The notes beneath the pieces are model-generated. The model was not told the origin of the DNA. It saw nothing but the letters and a program-made list of their open reading frames with translations, and searched no databases. The position numbers were made by a program, and so were the translations under genes. From positions 496,001 through 560,000 of the forward strand of contig NZ_QFWQ01000003.1 in the NCBI RefSeq assembly GCF_003335105.1: DNA of 64,000 nt, in the 5' to 3' direction. Below, one piece after another: positions 54,685 through 64,000 of the stretch; position 1 is the first letter of the stretch; each line of letters begins with the position of its first letter. This DNA is from Rhodanobacter denitrificans (GTDB lineage Bacteria; Pseudomonadota; Gammaproteobacteria; Xanthomonadales; Rhodanobacteraceae).

Positions 54685-55944
54685 CTACAGGCGGAAGCGC
54701 GCCGGCGCATACGGCGTAGCGTCAATGGCGGCCGGCGCGCCGGCGAGCATCGCCGCGACCAGCTCGCCGGTCGCCGCCGACATGCTGACGCCGAGCATGC
54801 CGTGCGCAGTGGCCAGCAGCAGGTTCGACCAGCGCGTGCTGGGCCCGATGATCGGAATCTCGTCCACGCTCATCGGCCGCCAGCCCCACCACTCCTCCTG
54901 CAGTTCGGGCCCCTCCGGCTCGTGCAGGCCGGTGGCCGCGCCACGCCGCAAGGCATCGAGCCGGGTGCGGTTGAGGCCTTCGGCGTAACCGGAGAACTCC
55001 ATCGTGCTGCCCAGCCGGTAGCCGTTGCGCCAGGTGGTGACGCAGACCGACGCCTCGCGCAACACCAGCGCGTGCCGCGGCGCGCGGGCGGGCCGCGCGT
55101 AGGTCAGCGAATAACCCTTGCCAGGCTGCATCGGCAGGCGCAGGTCCAGTTGCTTGGCCAGCAGCGGCGACCATGCGCCCAGTGCCAGCACCACCCGCTC
55201 GCCCTGGAACGCGCCGCGGCTGCTGTGCACCGTGTCGATGCGGCCCTGGCCGGTGTCGAACCGCTCGATCCGTGCGCCGCTTTCGATCACGCCGCCCAGC
55301 TCGACCACCCGCCGCGCCAGCTCGGCCGCGTAGCGGTCCGGCCGCAACCGCGCATCGCCGGGGTGGTACAGGCCGCCGACCACGCCCGGCTTCAGCGCCG
55401 GCTCCATCGCCTCGACCTGCCCGCCGCGCAGGCGCTGCACCTCGATGCCGCAGCGTTCCAGCACGGCGACATGCTCGCGTTCGTCGGCCGCCAGTTTTCG
55501 CGCGGTGCGGTAGACGTACAACTCACCTTCCTCGGCGAACTCGCAATCAAGCCCTTCCTCGCGAACCAGCTCGGCCAGCAGGCGGCGCGAGCGTTGCAGG
55601 ATCGCCGCCCGCGCCGTGGCCGCGGCCGCGAAGTCGCGCCAGTTGCAGTGCCGCGCGAAACCCAGCAGCCAGCGCAGCCGCGGCCCGTCGAAGCGGGGGT
55701 TGAGATACAACGGAGCATCCGCGCTCAGCATCGAACGCAGCGCCATGCCGACCACTCCCGGCATCGTCAGCGGTGGCGCATGGCTGGGGGTGATCGTGCC
55801 GCAATTGCCGTGCGAACTGCCGCAACCGGGCGAGCCCTGTTCCAGCACCCGCACCCGGGCGCCCGCCTTCAGCAGGAACAGCGCACTCGCCAGGCCGATG
55901 ACGCCGCCGCCGAGGATCAACACTTCGCTGCGCGAACTATTCAT
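54685..55944 (-). CDS. FAD-dependent D-amino-acid dehydrogenase (DadA-like)
   Basis: The 419-residue DAO-type flavoprotein has the dinucleotide motif EVLILGGGVIGLASALFLLKAG, the CGSSHGNCGTITPSHAPPL segment typical of DadA, and the C-terminal GMLGVSMSAATGELVAAML. It oxidises D-amino acids or related amines to keto acids. It is transcribed towards hutG and may share its operon. Confidence 0.87.
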   Translation of the reverse strand: MNSSRSEVLILGGGVIGLASALFLLKAGARVRVLEQGSPGCGSSHGNCGTITPSHAPPLTMPGVVGMALRSMLSADAPLYLNPRFDGPRLRWLLGFARHCNWRDFAAAATARAAILQRSRRLLAELVREEGLDCEFAEEGELYVYRTARKLAADEREHVAVLERCGIEVQRLRGGQVEAMEPALKPGVVGGLYHPGDARLRPDRYAAELARRVVELGGVIESGARIERFDTGQGRIDTVHSSRGAFQGERVVLALGAWSPLLAKQLDLRLPMQPGKGYSLTYARPARAPRHALVLREASVCVTTWRNGYRLGSTMEFSGYAEGLNRTRLDALRRGAATGLHEPEGPELQEEWWGWRPMSVDEIPIIGPSTRWSNLLLATAHGMLGVSMSAATGELVAAMLAGAPAAIDATPYAPARFRL

Positions 55945-56141
55945 GCAGCCATTGTAGCGAGCCGGGCCGGAACAGCCTGACTCCGCACGCTTGCCCGACC
56001 GGCGAGTCACGGACGCACCAACCCCGCTTCCTCGCCCGTGCGCCCGGGTCCAGCCGCTCCGTCGCCGAGTACGCCGATTCGGTACTTGCCAGCGGTGGGT
56101 CCGGGGTGCAGGCTGGGCGCGGACCATCCCGAGGCTTGGCC

Positions 56142-57488
56142 ATGTCGAACCAGATGCTCCTTCCGCTGGCTTTCATCGCGATATGCCTCGCGGCGGCGGC
56201 GATCGGCACCGTGCACGCACAGGATTACAGCCCGGCTGCGGTCGACATGTTCCGCGGCCTGAAACAGCAGCCCAACGACCTGGCCCGCTACGACTACCTG
56301 TTTGGCGCGATACCGAGACTCCCGGTCAACGACCAGCAACTGGCGATGCAGATGTTCGCCTCGGTCGAGAACGAACTCGGGCTCTACAACGAGGCCCTTC
56401 ACGACTTCCCGCTGAAGAGCCGCGTCAAGCCGGACACCACCCTGCCGACGCCGGCCGAATGGAAGGCCGCCGATGCCGCCGAGGTCATTGCCCGGCTGGC
56501 CTCCAACCGCCGGCTGGTGCTGGTCAACGAGGCGCACCACGACGCGCATACCCGGCTGCTGACACTGGCGCTGCTGCCCCGCCTGCGCGCGCTCGGCTTC
56601 GACTACTTTGCCGTCGAAGCGCTCTCGGGCAAGGACGACCGGCTGGTGCAACGCGGCTATCCGGTCAAGGAAAGCGGCACCATGTACCTGCACGAACCCG
56701 TCTACGGCGAGATCGTGCGAACCGCGATCAAGCTGGGCTTCACCCTGGTCGCCTACGATGCGGACGCCGGCGCGACGCAGGACCGCGAGGCCGCACAGGC
56801 AAACAATCTCTATCGGGAAGTGTTCGCCAGGGATCCCCACGCCAAACTCTTCGTGCATGCCGGCTACGCGCACATCGACAAGGCAAGGGGGCGTCTCGGC
56901 AAGGCCCAGCCCATGGCGATGTACCTGCAGCGGCTGAGCGGCATCGAGCCGTTGTCGATCGACCAGACCCAGTTCCGCGAGCAGATCCCCCCGGAGCAGG
57001 ACGCCTACCGGCAACTGGTCACGGACTTCCCGTCCGACGGCCCCATCGTGCTGGTCAACCGCGGCACCGGCCAGCCCTGGAGCGCCCAGCCCGACCTGTA
57101 CGACGTCAACGTGTTGCTGCCCCCGGCCGACACCGGCGGCGTCCAGAGCGGCTTCATCCAGCCCCTGACCACCGTGCACGACGCCGACCGCGACCAGCTC
57201 CAGCTGGTGCGCCGCCTCGACAAGCTGCGCCCCGCCTGGCTGATGCTGCACGGCGAACGCACCTCCTATGCCATCGGCACCACGCTGTGCAGGACGACCT
57301 TCCCCTGCGTCGTCGACGCCCACTACAGCAACGAGCCCGACGAGGCCATCGCCGCCGACCGCTACGCGTTCATGCAGGGCGATGCGACAAGCCGGCTGTA
57401 TCTGCGTCCGGGCAACTACCGCCTGCGCGCGCGGGACATCCGCGGCAGGACCTTGTCCCGGCAGGCCATCACCATCGACAAGCGTTGA
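56142..57488 (+). CDS. periplasmic ChaN/EreA-like (TIKI-fold) protein
   Basis: The 448-residue protein has a signal peptide (MLLPLAFIAICLAAAAIGTVHA) and a domain with LVLVNEAHHDAHTRLLTLALLPRLRALGFDYFAVEAL, DADAG and LFVHAGYAHIDKARG. These His/Glu motifs resemble the ChaN/erythromycin-esterase superfamily of metal-dependent hydrolases. The C-terminal 100 residues contain a Cys pair (TTLCRTTFPC). Substrate unknown. Confidence 0.55.
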   Translation: MSNQMLLPLAFIAICLAAAAIGTVHAQDYSPAAVDMFRGLKQQPNDLARYDYLFGAIPRLPVNDQQLAMQMFASVENELGLYNEALHDFPLKSRVKPDTTLPTPAEWKAADAAEVIARLASNRRLVLVNEAHHDAHTRLLTLALLPRLRALGFDYFAVEALSGKDDRLVQRGYPVKESGTMYLHEPVYGEIVRTAIKLGFTLVAYDADAGATQDREAAQANNLYREVFARDPHAKLFVHAGYAHIDKARGRLGKAQPMAMYLQRLSGIEPLSIDQTQFREQIPPEQDAYRQLVTDFPSDGPIVLVNRGTGQPWSAQPDLYDVNVLLPPADTGGVQSGFIQPLTTVHDADRDQLQLVRRLDKLRPAWLMLHGERTSYAIGTTLCRTTFPCVVDAHYSNEPDEAIAADRYAFMQGDATSRLYLRPGNYRLRARDIRGRTLSRQAITIDKR

Positions 57489-57653
57489 GGCCATCTCTTG
57501 ATGCAGGCCGCTGGAATCCCCGCGGCCAAAAGATCCGCACGGTTTCGATCCACGACGGCGATGCACGCGTAACGGTGCTATTCAACTGACACCCTTGCAA
57601 ACCGGGCCGACGGCGAAAGTTGATGAATTGAATTCAAAAAACACAAAAACAAA

Positions 57654-57683
57654 TTGATTTGCATGTGAATTATTGAATTGATA
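57654..57683 (+). promoter_or_regulatory. possible sigma70 promoter in an AT-rich island
   Basis: TTGATT (57654-57659) and TTGATA (57678-57683) are 18 bases apart in a local AT-rich island (57620-57685), 32 bases before the NlpC/P60 gene. Confidence 0.4.
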
Positions 57684-57714
57684 ACCTCGGCGCATTCCAC
57701 GCCGAGGCTATCTC

Positions 57715-58284
57715 GTGAGCCCGCAGTCCGTCGTCCGATTCGCCCAGTCGCTGCCACGGCTCGCGTACGCGGCTTGGCTGCTCGCGGCGATCGCGTTGCT
57801 GTCCGCCTGCGCCGGCAGTCCGCACCGGCGCCAGCCTGCTGCTGGAACCTCGCATTCGGCGTTGGCCGACCTGCCACCACGCGCGCCCTCCGCCGCCAGC
57901 GCCGGCGAGGCGAACGACATCCTGTTCCGCGCGATCGGCCTGGTCGGCACGCCATACCGCTGGGGCGGCAACACCCCCTCCGGCGGCTTCGACTGCAGCG
58001 GCCTGGTCGATTACATCTACCGCACCGCCGCCGGCATCAGGTTGCCGCGCACTTCCTCCGACATGGCCACGATGGACGGCCGCAAGGTGCGCCAGATGAC
58101 CCAGCTGGCCAGCGGCGACCTGGTGTTCTTCGCCATCGGCGGGGCGATCAGCCACGTGGGGGTTTACGTCGGCAAGGGCCGCTTCGTGCATGCGCCGAAC
58201 AGCGGCGGTACGGTGCGGCTGGACGATATCGACGGACCCTACTGGGGAAGCCACTTCGCTTACGGCAAGCGGGTGCTGGATTGA
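57715..58284 (+). CDS. NlpC/P60 family cell-wall hydrolase, lipoprotein
   Basis: The 189-residue protein has a lipobox ALLSAC (Cys32) and an NlpC/P60 domain at about 68-189. The catalytic cysteine lies in GGFDCSGLVDYIY and the histidine in GAISHVGVYVGKGRFVHAP. It should cut peptidoglycan peptides at the outer membrane. The GTG start has GAGG 7 bases upstream. Confidence 0.88.
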   Translation: MSPQSVVRFAQSLPRLAYAAWLLAAIALLSACAGSPHRRQPAAGTSHSALADLPPRAPSAASAGEANDILFRAIGLVGTPYRWGGNTPSGGFDCSGLVDYIYRTAAGIRLPRTSSDMATMDGRKVRQMTQLASGDLVFFAIGGAISHVGVYVGKGRFVHAPNSGGTVRLDDIDGPYWGSHFAYGKRVLD

Positions 58285-58399
58285 GGTTGGCTTCCGGTCG
58301 CCTTGCGTAACCTGACGAGGTGGCGAACCTCGACTTCCCCCTCCCCTACGGGGGATTCACGGCTATCACGACTCTCCCCCGGGGAGAGCGCAAACGGAC

Positions 58400-58421
58400 A
58401 ACGGCGCCCGAGGGCGCCGTT
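58400..58421. terminator. terminator between the NlpC/P60 gene and slyD
   Basis: AACGGCGCC-CGAG-GGCGCCGTT stem between convergent genes. T residues follow on both strands (GCGGTTTTG on plus, GTCCGTTTG on minus). Confidence 0.6.
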
Positions 58422-58447
58422 GCGGTTTTGCCTTATGGAAGCGCAGT

Positions 58448-58933
58448 TCAGTGCGCTTCGGCACCTGGCGCGTGGGCGTGGCCGTGCTCGATCTCTTCCT
58501 CGGTGGCCTCGCGCACTTCGCCGATGGCGACGTCGAAATGCAGCGTCTTGCCAGCCATCGGGTGGTTCAGGTCCACGTCGATCGCGCTCATGCCGACCTT
58601 GTGCACGGTCACCGCGCGCTGCCCGCCGTTCTTCATCTGCAGCACGGTGGTCATGCCGGGCCTGAGGCGACCGGCCTGCGTAAAATATTTCTTCGACATG
58701 CGCTGGATCTGGCCTTCCTGACGCTCGCCGTAACCGTCGGCCGGCGCCACGTCCACGCTCAGCGACTCGCCGGCCTCGTGGCCGTCCAGCGCTGCCTCCA
58801 ACCCCGGAATCAGCTGGCCGTGGCCAAGCAGTATCCACAGTTGCTCGTCGCGATCTTGCGAGCTCTCCACCTTCTCGCCATCCACCGTCAACGTGTAATG
58901 GATCGCGATGACCTTGTCCTTGCCAGCCTTCAT
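58448..58933 (-). CDS. slyD: FKBP-type peptidyl-prolyl isomerase SlyD
   Basis: The 161-residue protein has the split FKBP fold with an insert-in-flap chaperone domain (VIAIHYTLTVDGEKVESS, LIPGLEAALDGHEAGE, VDLNHPMAGKTLHFDVAI) and a short His-bearing C-tail (HGHAHAPGAEAH) that could bind nickel or zinc. The tail is shorter than that of E. coli SlyD. Confidence 0.93.
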   Translation of the reverse strand: MKAGKDKVIAIHYTLTVDGEKVESSQDRDEQLWILLGHGQLIPGLEAALDGHEAGESLSVDVAPADGYGERQEGQIQRMSKKYFTQAGRLRPGMTTVLQMKNGGQRAVTVHKVGMSAIDVDLNHPMAGKTLHFDVAIGEVREATEEEIEHGHAHAPGAEAH

Positions 58934-59045
58934 TGCCTGTCTCGTCAGGGAATCAAACGCCGAATTCTAGCAGCCGGCGGGAGTCTGGAACCGGCATCGC
59001 AGATTGTTGCGAGGCAACATTGACTCAATCCACCTCCGCACGTAG

Positions 59046-60719
<1,674 letters not shown>

Positions 60720-60739
60720 TCGGAGCGGCAGCAACCCGC

Positions 60740-60766
60740 GAGGGCCGGCCCGCCGGGCTGGCCCTC
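60740..60766 (+). terminator. possible terminator of the protease gene
   Basis: GAGGGCCGGCCC-GCC-GGGCTGGCCCTC, a 12-bp stem with one G-T pair, 20 bases after the stop. No T run follows, so it is a weak or Rho-assisted terminator. Confidence 0.4.
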
Positions 60767-60928
60767 GTCTCTCGCGCAGACGGAAGTTCGACAACGCCGG
60801 CCGCGTCGATGACACTGCACGCGTAATGCAGCCGCGATGGCGCAACGGACCTGCCTCCTGCCGTGGCAGCACCACGGGAAACGTCCGGCCGGAGATCCGG
60901 GAGCGCCACCGCAGGAAACCGGAGCCGG

Positions 60929-61606
60929 ATGAACCGTCTTGCCCGCCAGCACATCGCCAACCTGTACGACAGCCGCCTGCAACGATGCTATGTGCGGAGC
61001 AAGCTGGCCCGCGACCCGGTCTATGCCGCCGCCACCGCGCTCGTGGCGGGCAGCGCGTTGCCGCTGCTCGACATCGGTTGCGGCATCGGCCTGCTCGGAC
61101 AGTACCTGCACGCGCACGGACACACCCTGCCCTATCTCGGAGTCGACCATGACCCGCGCAAGATCGCGGCGGGCCAGCGGGCCGTGCAACGCGCCGGGCT
61201 GGCCGAGACGATGAGCCTGCTCCGTGCCGACGTGGCGGAGCTGCCGCCGACCTGCGGCCACGTCGCGCTGCTCGACGTGCTGCACTACCTGCCGGCCGGA
61301 CGCCAGCGCGAACTGCTGCAGGCCGCCACCCGGCACCTCGCGGCACAGGGTCGCCTGGTCATCCGCAACGTGCTGCGCGAGGGCAACTGGCGCTTCCACG
61401 CCACCCGGATCGAGGAGTTCTTCCTGTCCAGTTCCGGCTGGATTCCGGGGGGCGCCCAGCACTATCCGACCGTCGACGAAGTATGCGCGCCGCTTGGCGA
61501 CGCCGGGCTCGACGTGCGCATCGAACCGCTGCGCGGACGCACCCCGTTCAACAGTTACCTGATCGTGGCGCAGGCGATGGACTCCGGCGGCGGACTCCCG
61601 CCGTGA
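60929..61606 (+). CDS. class I SAM-dependent methyltransferase
   Basis: The 225-residue protein has the SAM motif LLDIGCGIGLLGQYL, acidic loop GVDHD and a post-I motif DVLHYLP. The substrate is unknown. It follows the protease by 209 bases and is convergent with the MFS gene. Confidence 0.82.
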   Translation: MNRLARQHIANLYDSRLQRCYVRSKLARDPVYAAATALVAGSALPLLDIGCGIGLLGQYLHAHGHTLPYLGVDHDPRKIAAGQRAVQRAGLAETMSLLRADVAELPPTCGHVALLDVLHYLPAGRQRELLQAATRHLAAQGRLVIRNVLREGNWRFHATRIEEFFLSSSGWIPGGAQHYPTVDEVCAPLGDAGLDVRIEPLRGRTPFNSYLIVAQAMDSGGGLPP

Positions 61607-61611
61607 TCCGG

Positions 61612-62847
61612 TCAGCCAGCGCGGCGCTGGCCGAAGCCCACGCCGCGCGCCTCCGGTCCCAGCCACAGCAGTACCGCCAGCAACAACGCCACCAGCACCA
61701 TCCACGATGCCATCGCGAACGCGAGGTCGCCGCCATGGCGCTGCGCCAGCCAGGCCTGCGCGGTGGCAGTGACCGCCGCCAGCAGGTTGCCCATCTGATA
61801 GGCAAACCCCGGCAGGGTGCCGCGCACCGCTTCCGGGGACAGCTCGTTCAGATGGGTCGGCACCACGCCCCAGGCACCCTGCACCATCACCTGGATCAGG
61901 AAGGCGCCCAGCCCCAGCAGGATCAGCGAGCCGCCGTACATCCACAACGGAATCACCGGTATCGCCAGCAGCGCGGCGATCATCATCGCCCGGCGCCGGC
62001 CGATCCGCTCCGACAGCGCCCCGAAATACAGGCCACCCGCCAGCGCGCCGATATTCAGCAGCGCCACCAGCACGAAGGCCGTGGCCGAGCCGGTGGGCAG
62101 GTGCAGGTTCACCTCCTCGAAGGTGTGGTACATGTCCTGCGATCCATGGCTGAACATGTTGAACGCCATCATCAGCAGCATCAGATAGATCGCCAGCTTC
62201 CAATGCCCGCGCATCGCCTCCAGCAGGCCGGACCGCTTCGCCGCCCGCGCGCCTTCCTTCCATATCGCCGATTCCGGCACCTTGCGACGGATATACAGCA
62301 CCAGCAGCGCCGGCAGCGCACCGACCACGAACAGGCCGCGCCAGCCGATGTGGTCGATCAGCAGCCAGTTCGCCAGCGCGGCGAGAAAGAAGCCGCACGG
62401 ATAGCCGCTCTGCAGCAGGCCCGACACCGCGCCGCGGGCCTTCGCCGGTATCGACTCCATCGCCAGCGACGCGCCGATGCCCCACTCGCCGCCCATCGCG
62501 ACGCCAAACAGGAAGCGCAGCACCAGCAAGGCAGTCAGCGAGGAGGCGAACGCCGTGGCGAGCTCGAACAGCGAGAACAGCACCACGTCGAGCATCAGGA
62601 TCGGCCGTCGTCCGAAGCGGTCGGCCAGCCGCCCGAACAGCAGCGCACCCAGCGGCCGCGCCGCCAGGGTCAGGAACAACGCGTAGGTGATCCTGGCCGT
62701 ACCCACGTCGAACTCCTTCGCCACGCTGACGATGACGAAGGTCAGCAGGAAATAGTCGAACGCATCCAGCGTCCAGCCCAGGAAACTCGCCAGTACCGTG
62801 TGCCGCTGGGTGGCATCGAGTTCACGCAGGGGGGCAAGCAGGGACAT
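61612..62847 (-). CDS. MFS transporter, SHS/lactate-type
   Basis: The 411-residue 12-helix transporter has the MFS loop GRLADRFGRRPILML and the SHS-family start FLGWTLDAFDYFLLTFVIVSVAKEF. Related proteins carry lactate, pyruvate or other monocarboxylates. It ends 5 bases from the methyltransferase, so the two transcripts converge. Confidence 0.85.
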   Translation of the reverse strand: MSLLAPLRELDATQRHTVLASFLGWTLDAFDYFLLTFVIVSVAKEFDVGTARITYALFLTLAARPLGALLFGRLADRFGRRPILMLDVVLFSLFELATAFASSLTALLVLRFLFGVAMGGEWGIGASLAMESIPAKARGAVSGLLQSGYPCGFFLAALANWLLIDHIGWRGLFVVGALPALLVLYIRRKVPESAIWKEGARAAKRSGLLEAMRGHWKLAIYLMLLMMAFNMFSHGSQDMYHTFEEVNLHLPTGSATAFVLVALLNIGALAGGLYFGALSERIGRRRAMMIAALLAIPVIPLWMYGGSLILLGLGAFLIQVMVQGAWGVVPTHLNELSPEAVRGTLPGFAYQMGNLLAAVTATAQAWLAQRHGGDLAFAMASWMVLVALLLAVLLWLGPEARGVGFGQRRAG

Positions 62848-63142
62848 CGGTCTCTCCTCGAACGGGGCGTCGCGCAGCGGGGGTGCCGGCGCCGATGGTA
62901 CTGTGCCGAAGGTGCAGGCTGCCGACTGGCGGGTCCGGCGGATCCGGCGGATCCGCATCGTTTCGACGTCGGTCCGGTCGTGACGCGGCTGCCTCGCCGG
63001 ATCGATATCCGCGCACCGTTCAGCCCGATGCCGCGACATCGCACGGTGCGCCGGCAAATCGGCTATACTTGCCGGCGCAGTCATCACCTTGGCTGCTGCG
63101 ACGCACCGTCGCCCCCTTTCCCTTGATCTGCAACACGGTATG
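62848..63142. other. divergent intergenic region with a 9-bp tandem repeat
   Basis: This region separates the MFS gene from the helicase leader. It contains TCCGGCGGA in tandem (62934-62956, about 2.5 copies) and a TATACT -10-like hexamer near 63063. No gene is supported. Confidence 0.4.
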
Positions 63143-63168
63143 AACACTCCGGGTTGCTCAGGAGTGTT
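63143..63168 (+). promoter_or_regulatory. hairpin masking the ribosome-binding site of the DEAD-box helicase
   Basis: AACACTCC (63143-63150) pairs perfectly with GGAGTGTT (63161-63168). The GGAG of the 3' arm is the Shine-Dalgarno sequence of the ATG at 63171. An 11-codon-spanning upstream ATG (63140) overlaps the same region in another frame. Temperature- or helicase-dependent opening is plausible. Confidence 0.5.
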
Positions 63169-63170
63169 AC

Positions 63171-64000
<830 letters not shown>

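Noticed and set aside
57601-57690. AT-rich island as a possible attachment site or origin element
   Set aside because: It has no repeats, DnaA boxes or integrase nearby; a promoter region explains it adequately.
62934-62956. Short GC-rich tandem repeat as a possible CRISPR or iteron
   Set aside because: Only about 2.5 units of 9 bases, no spacers and no replication gene nearby.

Overview
The window is a GC-rich chromosomal segment from a gammaproteobacterium of the order Lysobacterales (Xanthomonadales), most likely Rhodanobacteraceae (Rhodanobacter/Dyella-like). The case rests on four things: arginine biosynthesis through N-acetylcitrulline with a fused NAGS-kinase ArgB, a FimX-type c-di-GMP protein, a DksA with a histone H1-like tail, and a kynurenine-type tryptophan catabolic pathway. 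No tRNA, rRNA, CRISPR array or intact transposase was recognised.

1-9340 is the accessory part. It opens with the 3' part of kynU, followed by a TolB-like/TPR membrane protein and a PEP-CTERM protein. Then comes a patch of broken DNA: an internally deleted proA 3' fragment, a stray N-terminal fragment, a GNAT toxin fragment and a DUF1778 antitoxin fragment. A three-gene ABC exporter (ATPase, HlyD-like adaptor, FtsX-like permease) follows, then an internally deleted kynU 3' fragment and a large predicted beta-helix protein next to intact proA. The kynU/proA convergent boundary is therefore present twice, which is the outcome expected from single-crossover integration of a circular molecule or a tandem duplication followed by decay.

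9344-20860 is one long minus-strand arginine/proline cluster, in transcription order argF' - paiB-like - osmC-like - argG - GNAT - argE - argB(NAGS-K) - argC - argH - proB - proA. Upstream of argF' lies a candidate ribosome-mediated attenuator: a 34-codon leader peptide with three clustered Arg codons, an antiterminator segment and a Rho-independent terminator.

20919-33912 holds a glycine-zipper protein, cysS, sufE, a Fur-type promoter with a TonB-dependent siderophore receptor, dksA, yidD, folE2, and a tightly packed mtaD - yciI - ubiG - mupP-like - squalene-synthase-like block. 33346-35054 pairs efp with divergently transcribed epmB, its beta-lysylation enzyme. 35189-48300 is core: fimX; rpsP-rimM-trmD-rplS; ffh; a CcsA-like protein; radA; dnaB; rpsF-rpsR-rplI; an IscA-type protein; and asnS.

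48315-64000 carries a MalM-like lipoprotein, an intergenic chain of hairpins with AGGA loops (candidate CsrA/RsmA-binding RNA or a dispersed repeat), and a probable 2-aminomuconate branch of tryptophan degradation (SDR, semialdehyde dehydrogenase, beta-carbonic anhydrase, RidA-type deaminase). After it come a His-rich secreted protein, hutG, a DadA-like oxidase, a ChaN/EreA-like protein, an NlpC/P60 lipoprotein, slyD, a secreted M4 metalloprotease, a methyltransferase, an MFS transporter and the 5' part of a DEAD-box helicase whose ribosome-binding site lies inside a hairpin.
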